A DNA stretch of 64,000 nt from Zingiber officinale (Eukaryota > Streptophyta > Magnoliopsida > Zingiberales > Zingiberaceae). The translations under genes were made by a program, and so were the position numbers. Numbering within the stretch: the first letter of the stretch is position 1; each line of letters starts with the position of its first letter. This document shows positions 24,012 to 37,056 of this stretch, one piece after another. The notes beneath the pieces were generated by a model. The model was not told the DNA's origin and did not search any database. It saw only the letters and a program-made list of their open reading frames with translations. Location of the stretch: assembly GCF_018446385.1 (NCBI RefSeq), contig NC_055991.1, positions 115,177,794 through 115,241,793 on the forward strand, read 5' to 3'.

Positions 24012-24541
24012 ATGGCTTCTAGCTCTTCATCAGCATCATCTTTCACTTGAAGACGTATAAATGATGGGCGATATAACACTCCCCACATATTATGTTATTG
24101 TGGGTTACAAGCTACTCTCCAAACATCATGGATGAAATCCAATCCAGGAAGGCGATTTTTTTCATATCCAAAATATAGAGTAAGTTTTCGTTATATCAAC
24201 ACAGTATTGTGAGTTTTTAAATTATTGAGTTTTTATTAAGTTGATTTGAAATTCAGTAAAGGGGATGTGACTTCTTCTTATGATATGACCCAGAACTATC
24301 AAATAGAAGTAAGACAATTATTGAGTTGAAGATGAGTAACAAAAAATTAAAGTTAGAGATCAATGAATTGAAGAAAGGTACTAGTTACGGGGGTGCAGGT
24401 GAATACAATGATGTTCTAGATGATGGGAACAACAATAATGTAATTATGCAGTTAAGTGATGAAATATATTCATTGAATAGGAAATTTAGAGTTGCTATCG
24501 TTGTAGTTGTATGTACTTGGATTGTGATGATGGGTATGTAG
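24012..24541 (+). pseudogene. GRF-type zinc-finger, membrane-anchored protein gene of MULE 1
   Basis: Exon from ATG 24012 to a GT donor at about 24180, intron, then exon from about 24256 to TAG 24541. The first exon encodes a Ser-rich start and CYCGLQATLQTSW with NPGRRFF, the signature of a GRF-type zinc finger. The second gives GCDFF and YDPELSN, then a polar, probably helical segment (24326-24470) and a hydrophobic C-terminal segment FRVAIVVVVCTWIVMMGM, a likely tail anchor. Stops in frame are TGA 24048-24050 and TGA 24281-24283, the latter at the conserved Trp of the finger. The protein resembles the plant At4g04775-like family. A homologous gene lies in MULE 2. Function is unknown; a nucleic-acid-binding role is inferred from the finger. 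Confidence 0.75.
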
Positions 24542-27267
24542 TTGATGTAACTTATTTTGTGATGTAACTTGACATTGTGATGTAACTCTAAATTGTGTAA
24601 CTTGTTTCCTGATGTAACTTGTTTTCTTTTGTACTTACGACTTTAAGATTGTCCTATTACCAATTCTAAGCCTGGAATCTTTGACTTTGACATTTACCTT
24701 CAAGTTCTTCAATTAAACAATGTTAAAGAACTATTCTCTTTTGTTTTGATTTGATTAATTCTAGGCTGTTGGTACTGAATTTTACATTTATTAAAATCCA
24801 TGTGCTCCTTTAATCTAACATTATTTTTTGTTGTGACTAGCTCATTATTGATCATATGAAGTTTGTTGTCCTTTGTGGATGCATGGTGTTCCATTGCATG
24901 CTTTTTCTTTTGCGAGTTTTGTATAGGAAAGAAGTCATTTTTTATGGTTTTGGTGATGTAAAGAATATTTAAGAATTGAAGGAGCATTTGGGGACACGTA
25001 TGATATGGTTGCATTTTGGTATATGTGGGTTTTTGCTGGGTGCTGAATGTTATCAGAGCTTAAATGTGGTTTTTCTAGATCTTTTGGCGTTGTTTGTTTC
25101 GGTGGCATCTAGGGAAGTTATGTCTGAGTGGTTAGCAGGTTTATTCAATTGTCTGAAATTTGCTATAGGCTGAGCAGTGCAGGATTTGGAGCCTTTAATA
25201 TGAGTTTTCTGAATTATGGGGCCTCCAATTAAAAACATTTATGTATTTTTTTATAATATAATTTCTGATCGGCAACATAGTAGTGATGGTCGGCAGCATA
25301 GTAGTGATATTTTAACCGTCGATTCACTAATACAAGATGATATTTACTAATTAATTAGATAGTAGGCCTATGATCATTCAAAATCTATCTTTTGTTTCTT
25401 TGCTTCATTTTCTCCAAAACGTTTTGCTTTCTTACCCTGTCATCGTTCCCTTTTCGAACCCTTGATGTCATTAGATAGTGGAATGCTACCAACCTTAACA
25501 CATAAAATGTACATTAGTCAGTCTGTTATATATGGCAATTACTATCTTAACTCCGGAATGAACAAAGACGAGAGAAGAAATTAACCTTGTGGTCTGGAAT
25601 GTAGACTGCCAATCTTACCCTGCACTATATCACTGCTTACATTTTTTATCTGCATGAAATAGCCGCATCATCATAAATTTAGTACAAGGCAATGTTTAAG
25701 AACCAATGATGAATGGTTGAGCAAATTCTAAGGTACAAATTAATATGAACATGAAAAGATAGTCCTCAAAACCTTAACAATAGCCATCAAACGTCATACA
25801 TACAAGAGGAACATATGCAATGCACTAGACAACAAAAGATCTTTGGTAAAAGTAGCACAAACCTTCTTTTTCATTTGATCAAAAGTGGTCTTCGTTGCCT
25901 CTTTCTTTATGCATCCATAGTAAAACGCCAACCATCATAACTAGTACCATATAACGCCAACCATCAACAACACTCCATCATCACTTAAGCAAAACTCCAT
26001 CAATCAGAAATATAACTCCCATATAGAAACCAAGTACAAAACTCCATAATATGATATGAAGAAAACAAACATATAACTTCATACATCAACACTCCATCAA
26101 CCATTATATAACTCCATGAATTAGAAAACCATCAAACATCTCAAAGCACACAACATCATCATAAACAACTATCCGAAAAAAAACATGCTCCACCTTCTTT
26201 CAACACAAACTCACAATTCCACAAAAGACATCAATATATAGCAACACCAAATAGAATGCTAGCCATACACCATATCTCATCCACTTATCACCATAAAATA
26301 ATATCATCACAAGATCTCCACATTCCACATCAATACATTCACACTAAAATCTTTACATCAGTAGAATCTTTATAAACAAATACTCCAAAAAATAACAATT
26401 GCACACAAAGATTACCACCATAGTTCTGATCAACAAATATCACAATAAACTTGCCAACAAACCCCACAAATCAACATGAACTTCAGTTTAATACTAAAGA
26501 AGTGCACTCCAACCAGGTCCACCAAGATTCTGATTCTTCATCCATTAGTTTTCACAATATAAGAGAAATTCAGCCCATAAAAAATCCCTAGCTTCCAAAT
26601 TTTACAAAAACCTACAATGCTCAACAACACTTGAAATTCCAACATTGCATATATACTTTAATCACCAAACCAAAGGACAAAAGTCACCATACCTTTGTAC
26701 TAACTGCAGTGTGGTAAAAATAACTACCTTTTGTAGCATTATTCCAAATAATTTATTGGAAAATAACCAAGATGAGATGGTTGATACACTTATAACATAA
26801 TAGTAAAGCATTATCAAGTATATACTCAACCGTAAACTATTAAAAAAATAAACTAAATTACCAAATGGTGTCACTTGTACGAAAAATAAATACCAATGGT
26901 AAACTATGTCATCTAATAAAAGATTGTGAACTTATATTAAAAATAAATATCGACGAAAGTTGTTATACCAATAATGGTGGGAATTGAGTCTCAGTCATAC
27001 TCACACTATCAACGGAGCTATCAATTGTTGGCATAGAATTTATAGGCTAAAATAAGAAAATAAAATATAGTTTTAAATACTTATAACATAAATTATGTTA
27101 GATTAACATAATTCAAACAAATACCAACTTGATGATTGATCCTGTCATATTGTGCGATGGCCATGTTAAAAATAGTTTGATCTACACCCTGTATTATACA
27201 AAAAAATAATGATTTAAATTGTCCAAATTTAATAACAAATAATACCAAATCAATAAAGATTTGGAAG
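24542..27267. other. MULE 1 interior, non-coding
   Basis: AT-rich. Directly after the GRF gene are four TGATGTAACTT repeats (24543-24620). 24960-25200 has relatively even base composition and an open frame of 65 codons, possibly captured host sequence, but I could not identify it. 25870-26640 is strikingly poor in G (CCATCAACA/ACTCCAT phrases). Confidence 0.4.
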
Positions 27268-29299
27268 TTATGGAGTAGAAACTATTACAATCGTTGAAGT
27301 TTGGTTTATTTTCCTCGCTGCTTTTCTTTTCTTTGAAATCTTCTCTAACCCACCTTTCAACCTTTTACTTGAGACTGTTTTCTTCTTCGTTTTAATTCCT
27401 TTCACTCCTGTAGAGTTCCCTTCACCATAATCAGATTCCCAAAATTCTTGGCTCACTTTTGATTGTTAGACATTTGATTCATTAAATTGTAACTTATCAT
27501 CCACCATCTTATACAAGCTCAACATAGCATCTTTAACAACATTGTAAGTGGCATCCCTTTTCGCTGCCTTGGTAACCAATTGAACATTCAACCCACACAA
27601 ATCTTTGTATCGCATGTTTTGAAGTACTTTTGGATCCAAACTAGCATTGTTGGCCATTAAATCATAAACTCCAAAAATATCTAATTTTTGCTTTTCTTAT
27701 CCACCTTTTCAATACATACTCACTTGGGATCTTCATGATATTATCCCACGTAAATATTTTCAGAATATGAGAACACAAAATTTCAGCAAATTCATATTTT
27801 CTACAATTATACTCAATTTTTTCAGACTTCTTATAAAGTGTAACTATATGCGGGTTTCTCTTTTTGTAAGAAGTAACTTTTTATTTTGTAAATGTATCAA
27901 CATCCTCACAAATTTCTAGACTAGAATCATGAGATAAGCACCACTCTTGTCGAAAACACTTGTATACCTCTAGAGTATAAATTTCACTAGCATACTTTAG
28001 AATCACAATTAGAAACATTAAATATGGAACTATTGTATTCGATCTAAAATCTGCTTTTAATTCCTCATATCGATGATTATCAAGTAGTCTTTGGAAGTGA
28101 TTAAAGAAGTATAAAAATTTGTGTTTATAAGTGACATACTTTTTCACAATATTATTCATGCTCTCACTTCTTTGGGTTGTAGTTATATCCGTACAAAACA
28201 TTTGTCGTTCATATACTAAAGCCCATTTTTTTCTTTGTTGTACATGCGCCTCAACCAATTATTGTCTTCAAGTACATACTTGGCCAACATCATGTTCCAT
28301 GCTGAAAGAAAATCTTCCTCTTCATCAAAATCATACACACATGAAGTAAAATTTTTAGCAAAGTCTCTAAACTGAGAGAAAACTCCACTCAAATGTATGG
28401 CGGCATTTTGATAAATGTGCCAAATGCACAAATGATGATGTGTTTGAGGTCATCTGGAAGCTAACGTCTTTGCCATTGTTGCATCTTGATCTGTAAGAAT
28501 AGTAGTTGTTTTTTTTCACCCATAGTTCTAGTTAATGTATCAAAAAACCACTCAAAAGTCAAACTAATTTCATCATATAATAAAGTTGCACCAAAAAGTA
28601 TCGATTGTTTATGATGATAAACACCTACAAATAATGCAATTGGCCGACCTTCATTGCTCTTTCTGTAAGTTGTGTCAAAGCAAATAACATCTCCAAAATT
28701 AGCATAATCAGCTCTCATCTTAGCATCAGACCAAAAAATATTATTAAACTACATTTTCTATAAATACTCCAATACACCCCCAGTATCCCCAACTCTCATA
28801 TTTATTGTTCTTTTAGATCGCAGGTAGTTTTTATAATCCTCAGGAATAAATCCTAAATTCTCCCTCCCACCTACTTGCCTCACTATAAGATCATGAGATG
28901 CTTTTGAGGGATTCCCACATTACTTGTCATCTCAATCTGTTTCGCTACGGAAGAAGATATATTCCTATGACTTCTATAGAGATGTGTTTGTTTGGATTTG
29001 AGAGATAATGATTATGCTCTTTAACAAATTACACCACAGTAAACTTGCTTTTTTTCCTGAATATTAACCTTCATTTTAGCCTCACAACCAAACCTTGTTT
29101 CATCATGACTTGCTTTGACATAAAGATCTCGTTTGTCTTTTTCTCTTTTACCTTGGGCACAACAATAAAATACCCTATCAAGTAATTTATCTAATTTATC
29201 ATTGTGGATTTTACCTCTCCTTACGCAAAATCTAACTTTTTTAGCATATACCAAATAAAATTGATATGCATCTTCGTCTATCTCAAATTCTAACCCCAT
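27268..29299 (-). pseudogene. FAR1-type MULE transposase remnant of MULE 1
   Basis: Pieces in order on the minus strand: 29299-29021 is a FAR1-like N-terminal DNA-binding domain (MGLEFEIDEDAYQFYLVYAK...); 28718-28461 is the start of the MULE transposase domain with the first acidic residue in VICFDTTYRK; the second acidic block, LTDQDA, is visible only in another frame near 28490; 28431-28216 has the CIWHIYQN block; 28258-27881 has QRSESMNNIV; 27657-27268 holds basic C-terminal fragments. Frameshifts and stops separate the pieces, so no transposase can be made. Such proteins cut and paste MULE DNA by a DDE mechanism and gave rise to host FHY3/FAR1 factors. Confidence 0.85.
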
Positions 29300-29962
29300 T
29301 TATGGTATATCCAAATCTGTTTCAATGTTCAAGCCTATAAAATCAAACAAACAAAGCAAAATGTCTAAAAAGGAAAATTTGATATACTGAAAATCAATAC
29401 ATTCCTAATATGAATCTTATTACATAACATCAAAGTCACCTTCCTGACTAGCTTCATTTTCCTCAAAATTCAAATAATGACAACTTGTAGATTCAACCTC
29501 CTTGATAATTACTTTGATCCGACAAAAAAAAAATAACAAATTTAGGTCTCAAAAATAGCGACAAAAGAAGTATCTAAAAACAACAATTCTATGTAACATT
29601 TTTGTGTGTCCAACTTCTCTAAAAACAACGACAAAAGAAGCATATAAAAACAACAATTTATGTCAAATTTCTACATGTCCAACTTCTAAAAAAACTGCAA
29701 TTCAAAAAATAGCACATCACTAAGCTTGGGAACTGGCCGACAAAGTTCAAAATCACTAGTAACTATAACAATTATACTGGTGAAAATCAAGTAGAAATTG
29801 TAGCACAAAAAAAGAAACTGGGAAATCGAAATAGATTAAGTCATCTAACCTGACCAGGAGGAAACAGAAACTGATAGGTCGAATGAAAAGGAAAATCGAA
29901 ATTATGGCAATAAATGAGAAGTTTTTGAACCAATATTACCTAATTACAGAAAAGGTCCTCGC
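29300..29962. other. MULE 1 subterminal region upstream of the transposase
   Basis: Probable promoter and 5' leader of the minus-strand transposase. It contains diverged direct repeats (ACAACGACAAAAGAAGCATATAAAAACAACAATT-like, at about 29560-29600 and 29625-29660). Confidence 0.4.
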
Positions 29963-30123
29963 TTTTTTCCACATGGTGCCAAGGAGGGAGGCCGTAGGAG
30001 GTCGCAGAGCTCGCAGAAGGGAGGTTGCGATCGGGAAGTCGAGGACATCGGTGACACAGCAGGGAGGTTGTTGGAGGTTGGCGACGTAGCAGGGAGGTCG
30101 CTGGAGTGAGACGACGTTGGAGG
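29963..30123 (-). repeat. Right terminal inverted repeat of MULE 1, inner part
   Basis: Matches the inverse of about 23370-23540 (GGTCGCAGAGCTCGCAG, CGGGAAGTCG, GACACAGCAGGGAGG). It stops at GGAGG 30119-30123, the target duplication of the inserted Sirevirus, and resumes at 37057. Confidence 0.8.
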
Positions 30124-32045
30124 TGTTAGGATCGATGATCGCGGCTAGAGAGGGGGGTGTGAATAGCCGCCCAAAATTCTTCGTTTCTTTTTACAATTAG
30201 GGTTAGCGCAGCGGAAATAAAACGAATAGAAACGAAAAAGGAGAAGAAAACCTCAACACGAAGATGTAACGAGGTTCGGAGATGATACTGCTACTCCTCG
30301 GCGTGTCCGTAAGGTGGACGAGCCCTATCAATCCGTCGGTGGATGAGTCCCCGGAGAACCGGCTAATAAATACTCCTTGTGGGTGGAGAAACCTCGCCAC
30401 AAAAACTTACAACAGCAAGAAGGAGTACAACAGTAGAGAAAGCAAATAAGAACAATCGAAATGTAAAATCCTTTGCTTGCCTTCTCGTTGTCGACTGGAA
30501 TCCTGATGAAGCAGCAACTTCTCGGATCCAAGCTCAGCTAGAAAATCAGCAGGAAGCTCACCCGAAGCTTCGGAGCTCAGCAAAGCTCAAGCACAGCTTT
30601 CAGAAGAACAGCAACTCGAGCAGAAAGAAGAAGAAGAGTAGTAGTCAGCAGCCCTCGATCTCTTCTTATAACCTCTGATATCCTGAGCCAACCTGCGAAC
30701 CTGCAAGCAAAAAGAACAGAACACAGAAGCCCGAAATAACCTAGCCGTTGAGTCACAACGGCTAGGCCTGGACCGATCAGGCTCCGACCTGATCGGTCCA
30801 CACTGTCCCTGATCGGTCTTGGTGACCGATCAGGCTATGTCCTGATCGGTCCAGGAGGAGTCTGATCGGTCCCTTGGACCGATCATCCTTTCTCCTTCTT
30901 CTCTTCTGTTTGCTTCCTGATCGGTCTTCAGACCGATCAGATAATCCACAGAAGCATTCTGTTTGATTACTGATCGGTCACTAGACCGATCAGCCGTATC
31001 ACTGGATCGGTCCCCAGATCGATCCAAAGCTTGGTTTTTTCCCAAACTAAGTCTCAAACCTTCCAAACCAACATCCGGTCAACCTTGACCTGTTGATACA
31101 TCATACTTAGCATCCGGTCACTCCCTTGACCTGCTAAGACTCCCCACCAAATGTCCGGTCAATTCCTTTGACCCACTTGGACTTTTCTCTTCGTGTCAAG
31201 TATCCGGTCACTCCCTTGACCTACTTGACCTTCTCAACACCAGATGTACGATCACCCTTGATCCATCTGGATTTTCCCTTGCCCGGCTTCACTCACCAGG
31301 ACTTTCACCTAGCTTCACTCACTAGGGTTTTCACCTGGCTTTACTCACCAGGATTTCCAATCTGCCCGGTTTCACTCACCAGGACTTTCACCTAGCTTCA
31401 CTCACTAGGGTTTTCACCTGGCTTTACTCACCAGGATTTCCAATCTGCCCGGTTTCACTCACCAGGACTTTCCAACTGCCTGGCTTCACTCACCAGGACT
31501 TTCCCACTGCCTGGCTTCACTCACCAGGACTTATCCGTCTGCCTGGCTTCACTCACCAAGACTTTCCACAACCGGTCCAGAGAACGAGCTACCGAGCCCT
31601 CTCTGACCACAGTTCGGAGAACGAGCTACCGAGCCCTCTCCGACTTCCCATGTGCCAAGCTTCCATACTTGGACTTCTCCGTGCCAAGTCTCCATACTTG
31701 AAATTTTCCCGTGCCAAGCTCCCTGCTTGGACTTTTCACCATGCCAAACTCCCTGCTTGGACTTTTCCCATGCCAAGCTCCCTGCTTGGACTTTTCCCGT
31801 GCCAAGTTCCCTGCTTGGATTTTTCCGAGTCAGGTCAACTCACCTCGGGTCAACCAGGTCAACCTTGACCACGGGTTGCACCCACAATCTCCCAAGCTTG
31901 TATCCTTGTAAAACATCAAGATACAACTTTTCTGTTCACGTCAAACATTGTCAAACATAACTCGTCAAACATCAAAACACAACTCGAGTCAAGTCAACTC
32001 GAGTCTGGTCAACCAGGTCAACCTTGACCTAAGGTTGCACCAACA
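30124..32045 (-). repeat. Left LTR (3' LTR) of the pol-less Sirevirus
   Basis: 1922 bp. It has GATCGGTC dyads (30774-31025), a CTCACCAGGACTTTC tandem array (about 31280-31565), one 77-bp-type unit (31573-31648) and a CCGTGCCAAGCTCCCTGCTTGG array (about 31650-31830). It is longer than the right LTR mostly by extra copies in the CTCACCAGG array. Confidence 0.92.
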
Positions 32046-32395
32046 ATCTCCCCCTTTTTGATGTTTAACAAAACTCATAATCAAACCCATAATCAAGTTA
32101 GGTTAACCCGATAACCTAACTTAGGTTTGAACATTCTCTATTCTCCTCAAACCTACACTCTCCCCCTTTTTGACACATATCAAAAAGAGTGAATCAAGGT
32201 CAAGAGTTTCTTCCTAATGAAAGTCTCATACCTTTCATTGAAACTCTTAATTTCCCCCTTGATACTAAGGTCAACAATTAACTTCGTGATAATCCCATAT
32301 CACTCAAGTCTTTAGAAGTAAAAACTCCCCCTAAAAGTCAACTCCCCCTTGACTAATAGGTAAAACTCCCCCTAAAGGTCAACTCCCCCTTGACC
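32046..32395 (-). promoter_or_regulatory. Polypurine-tract array of the pol-less Sirevirus
   Basis: CTCCCCC-type motifs (purine-rich in element orientation) occur at about 32047, 32160, 32252, 32328, 32341, 32366 and 32383. The first, ATCTCCCCCTTTTTG, touches the LTR and is identical to the LTR-adjacent tract of the element at 3872. Confidence 0.75.
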
Positions 32396-33669
32396 ATTGC
32401 ACCAACAATGTCTTGGAGAGTTTCAAGCCTTTAGAAATCCAAAACATCAACTCCCAGCTGAAATTTCAGACAAAACAGTCGAAAATCAGCAAGTTGGCAC
32501 GCGCTGATCGGTCACCTGACCGATCAGGCTCCCTCTGGATCGGTCACAGTGACCCCTGATAAAGGTCTGATAAGTTCTGATTTCTCTCCACGAAATTCAG
32601 AAACCTCTAGAAAATTACAGAAAATTCAAAAAATTGTGAAATTTTGAGGATACATTCCTCATAACATATACTATCATGGAAAAATAGTTTTCTATGAAAA
32701 TAAATTCCATTTTCAAATCTTGATACAAAGTTCAAAAGTCTTTGAAATAGCTCAAAGTTAACTCATCTTTGTATCACTTTGCTCAATGATGAATGCTATC
32801 ACTAGAAAAGCTTCATCAAAGTTTTTCAAATCAATTTTGAAATGATTTTAAACCATTTAATTTAGGACCACAATCTTTGGGCTAAATGTACATGACTTGT
32901 ACATAAGCTTTCCCTATGATCCCCAATTTTGAATTAGGCTCATCTAGGTACAAGAACTATGCACCTTGATCCTAACTCATGATCCTAATATCTCACACAC
33001 ATCTAAGGTGTATCAAACACATCCAAGTCAATCTTGATGTGAGATATGGGTTTAGGTTATCTTAGTCTAAGTTCTCATGCATTTTTCTAAATAACAATTT
33101 GATCTCCATATCAAATTGTGTTTTAGTCCTTAAATCAATTTCATTGATCATTAATGCACAAGATGATGACATGTTATATAATTGTATCATAAATGGAAAC
33201 ATGTGTCAATGTCATGATATCATGACATAAAGTATGAAACTTAAATAAAGCATGACATTTAACTAACCTAAGCATTATCATGACATTTCAAATGATCATA
33301 GATTAAATATGATGTCATGACATGGCATATGGCAAACAATATATGACAAATAGCACATAAATGTATAGAAAATACCTAATTCTAGCCTTAGTTGCCATTT
33401 TTGATAATTTCGATCATTTTGCCATAAATTCTATATTCCTAAGTGTGATAGACCTCAAATCATATACCAAAGATGTTTAGATCACTATGTGCCAACTAGA
33501 TTGACTCTAGAAAACTCCTCAAATGAGATTGGCACATCCTAATCACCTTAGGAATAATTCTTAATTTCATTTTCAAGGCTTGATTATACCTTGAAAAATC
33601 CTAAAGTGCCACCTTTGCCATGATTAGGTTAACTACCTATTCAAGTAAGGTTGACACACCCTAACTAAT
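32396..33669. other. Non-coding interior of the pol-less Sirevirus
   Basis: AT-rich, no open frame with homology. One GATCGGTC dyad (about 32506-32527) lies near the 3' LTR side. This stretch stands where pol and the third ORF lie in complete relatives. Confidence 0.5.
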
Positions 33670-35145
33670 CTAGCGTGATGGAATCACGCTCCTAGGAACC
33701 CAATACCTATTTGAGCTCATTGGGTTCACTAAATATTCACTAGGGATGACTTCCCTAGCAACCCTCCTAATGGCCCTCCTAGGCTTTAAAGCCTTGGTCA
33801 TTTGGGACTCATCAAGATCAACTCTAGGGGTGACTCCCCTTGTGACCTTGGTGATGGTCTTCCTAGCCCTAGATTTTGTTCCATAATCGAATGGAACATT
33901 GTGATAAGTGGGCTTGACCACTTGGGACTTAGGTTTGTGACCCAAACCTTTCATGTCCTTGGACTTGGGTTTTTGACCCTTAGACCCTAGAGTTGACTTC
34001 TCTAAATTTTTAAGGGTCTTTTCTAAAGTGTCAAGTCTTGACCTCAAGACTTGATTCTCCTTTTCTAATATCTCAAGTTTTAATTTGTCATTGTTCTTTG
34101 AGGTACTCCTAGGCATATGTCTAGTAGTTTTGGGATTCCTACCTAGGTTTTCCTTAGCCTTAGATGAGTTAATTCTAGGGTTGGCTTTCCTAGAGTTGTC
34201 CTTATTCAAGCTAACATGTTTAGCACCTAAGCACATATATTGATTCCTATAATTAACATGCTTATCATTATTAGCAATTGCAATAAAACTACTAGCATGT
34301 GTCTTATTAGAATTGCAATAATGAGCCTTAAAGGTTACCTTAGGGTTTGTCTTAGCTCCCCCTATCGATGTGCTTGGTTTCTTGTCCTTGTGAGGTTGCC
34401 TCCCCCTCGGACATTGACTCCTATAGTGTCCCCTTCGCTTGCATTGGAAGCACACCACGTGCTCCTTGCCTTTGCGTGTTGGGACTCCGGCTTCCTTGAC
34501 CTTTGGCGCCGGTGGAGTCTTTCTAACCCTCTTTGGACACTTACTCTTGTAATGTCCATACTCCCTACACTCAAATCACATTATGTGTAATTTGCTAGAA
34601 ATTAAAATGCTTGAGTTACCTAGGTTTGAGGTGGGATGTAAACTCTCTCCTTCATCCCTTCCGGAGGTAGAAGCTTCTTCTTCTTGCTCCGATCTTGAAG
34701 AAGAACTCTCCTCCTTTTCTTTCTTAGATGTTGAGTGACCCTCAACTTCTAATTCCATGCCTCCATGAAGTGAGCTACTTAGCTCACTTGACTCCTCTTC
34801 ATGACTTGAAGTGGAACTTCCCTCATGGAGCTTGGCCAAGTTGTTCCACAACTCCTTGGCATTGTTATATCCACCTATCCTACACAAAACATCATTAGGT
34901 AAAGAAAATTCAAAAATTTTCAATACCTCATCGTTGACTAGGGATTGGTGGACTTGTTCCTTTGTCCACTCCTTCTTCTCTAGGGTTTCTCCTTTCTTGT
35001 CCATCGGAGGCTTGAAACCTAATTGAACACAACTCCAATTTTCAAGGTTAGTCATAAGAAAGTACTTCATTCTTACCTTCCAAAACGCGAAGTCGTCGCG
35101 ATCGTAGAAAGGTGGAATTGTGATGTCCTCTCCGAGTTGATCCAT
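33670..35145 (-). pseudogene. gag gene of the pol-less Sirevirus, one stop codon
   Basis: A single frame of 492 codons runs from ATG 35145 to the stop at 33670, broken only by TGA 34578-34576. The N terminus is copia gag (PPFYDRDDFAFWKVRMKYFL). The middle of the UBN2-type region after LWNNLAKLHEG is missing and is replaced by a Ser/Glu-rich stretch. Two CCHC knuckles follow; the TGA sits at the first Cys of the first knuckle, and the second (CFQCKRRGHYRSQC, about 34412-34453) is intact. A Lys-rich region and coiled coil end the protein. Because there is no pol, this is the only product the element could supply, and the stop removes its nucleic-acid-binding half. Confidence 0.85.
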
Positions 35146-35192
35146 CTCTAACTTGTGCTCCCTCGGTTGTTAATCCGGCGAAGAGCGACCTC

Positions 35193-35204
35193 GCTCTGAT
35201 ACCA
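35193..35204 (-). other. Primer-binding site, initiator tRNA-Met type
   Basis: GCTCTGATACCA, complement of TGGTATCAGAGC, two bases from the right LTR. Confidence 0.92.
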
Positions 35205-35206
35205 CT

Positions 35207-37056
35207 TGTTAGGATCGATGATCGCGGCTAGAGAGGGGGGGTGTGAATAGCCGCCCCAAATTCTTCGTTTCTTTCTACAATTAGGGTTAGCGCAGCGGAA
35301 ATAAAACGAATAAAAACGAAAAAGGAGAAGCAAACCTCAACACGAAGATGTAACGATGTTCGGAGATGATACTCCTACTCCTCGGCGTGTCCGTAAGGTG
35401 GACGAGCCCTATCAATCCGTCGGTGGATGAGTCCCCGGAGAACCGGCTAATAAATACTCCTTGTGGGTGGAGAAACCTCGCCACAAAAACTTACAACAGC
35501 AAGAAGGAGTACAACAGTAGAGAAAGTAAACAAGAACAATCAAAATGTAAAACCCTTTGCTTGCCTTCTCGTTGTCGACTGGAATCCTGATGAAGCAGCA
35601 ACTTCTCGGATCCAAGCTCAGCTAGAAAACCAGCAGGAAGCTCACCCGAAGCTTCGGAGCTCAGCAAAGCTCAAGCACAGCTTTCAGAAGAACAGCAGCT
35701 CGAGCAGAAAGAAGAAGAAGAGTAGTAGTCAGCAGCCCTCGATCTCTTCTTGTAACCTCTGATATCCTGAGCCAACCTGCGAACCTGCAAGCAAAAAGAA
35801 CAGAACACATAAGCCCGAAATAACCTAGCCGTTGAGTCACAACGGCTAGGCCTGGACCGATCAGGCTCCGACCTGATCGGTCCACACTGTCCCTGATCGG
35901 TCTTGGTGACCGATCAGGCTAAGCCTGGACCGATCAGGCTATGTCCTGATCGGTCCAGGAGGAGTCGATCGGTCCCTTGGACCGATCAGCCTTTCTCCTT
36001 CTTCTCTTATGTTTGCTTCCTGATCGGTCTTCAGACCGATCAGATAATCCACAGAAGCATTCTGTTTAATTACTGATCGGTCACCAGACCGATCAGCCGT
36101 ATCACTGGATCGGTCCCCAGATCGATCCAGAGCTTGGTTTTTGCCCAAACCAAGTCCCAAACCTTCCAAACCAACATCCGGTCAACCTTGACCTGTTGGT
36201 ACATCATACTTAGCATCCGGTCACTCCCTTGACCTGCTAAGACTCCCCACCAAATGTCCGGTCAATCCCTTTGACCCACTTGGACTTTTCTCTTCGTGTC
36301 AAGTATCCGGTCACTCCCTTGACCTACTTGACCTTCTCAACACCAGATGTCCGATCACCCTTGATCCATCTGGATTTTCCCTTGCCCGGCTTCGCTCACC
36401 AGGACTTTCACCTAGCTTCACTCACTAGGGTTTTCACCTGGCTTCACTCACTAGGATTTCCAATCTGCCCGGTTTCACTCACCAGGACTTTCCAACTGCC
36501 TGGCTTCACTCACCAGTACTTTCCCACTGCCTGGCTTCACTCACCAGGACTTATCCGTCTGCCTGGCTTCACTCACCAGGACTTTCCACAACCGGTCCAG
36601 AGAACGAGCTACCGAGTCCTCTCTGACCACAGTTCGGAGAACGAGCTACCGAGCCCTCGCCGACTTCCCATGTGCCAAGCTTCCATACTTGGACTTCTCC
36701 GTGCCAAGTCTCCATACTTGGACTTTTCCCGTGCCAAGCTCCCTGCTTGGACTTTTCACCATACCAAACTCCCTGCTTGGACTTTTCCCATGCCAAGCTC
36801 CCTGCTTGGAATTTTCCCGTGCCAAGTTCCCTGCTTGGACTTTTCCGAGTCAGGTTAACTCACCTCGGGTCAACCAGGTCAACCTTGACCACGGGTTGCA
36901 CCCACAATCTCCCAAGCTTGTATCCTTGTAAAACATCAAGATACAACTTTTCTGTTCACGTCAAACATTGTCAAACATACCTCGTCAAACATCAAAACAC
37001 AACTCGAGTCAAGTCAACTCGAGTCTGGTCAACCTTGACCTAAGGTTGCACCAACA
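35207..37056 (-). repeat. Right LTR (5' LTR) of the pol-less Sirevirus
   Basis: 1850 bp, TGTTAGGATCG...GCACCAACA, collinear with 30124-32045. It has an extra GACCGATCAGGCT unit near 35915-35940 and fewer CTCACCAGG repeats. Open frames up to 195 codons here are products of the tandem repeats. Confidence 0.92.

Larger units (their letters stand above)
30124..37056 (-). mobile_element. Pol-less Sirevirus-type retrotransposon, 6.9 kb
   Basis: LTRs at 30124-32045 and 35207-37056 have TG...CA ends. The 5-bp duplication GGAGG is at 30119-30123 and 37057-37061, the tRNA-Met primer site complement at 35193-35204, and a polypurine array starts at 32046. The 3.16-kb interior holds only a gag gene; protease, integrase, reverse transcriptase and RNase H are absent. 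The LTR start TGTTAGGATCGATG...AGAGAGGGGGTGTGAATAGCC parallels that of the element at 2180, so the two belong to related but distinct families. It would need enzymes from an intact relative to move. Confidence 0.92.

Noticed and set aside
36271-36858. 195-codon open frame on the plus strand
   Set aside because: It lies in the LTR of the pol-less Sirevirus and its translation is just the CTCACCAGG and GTGCCAAG tandem arrays.
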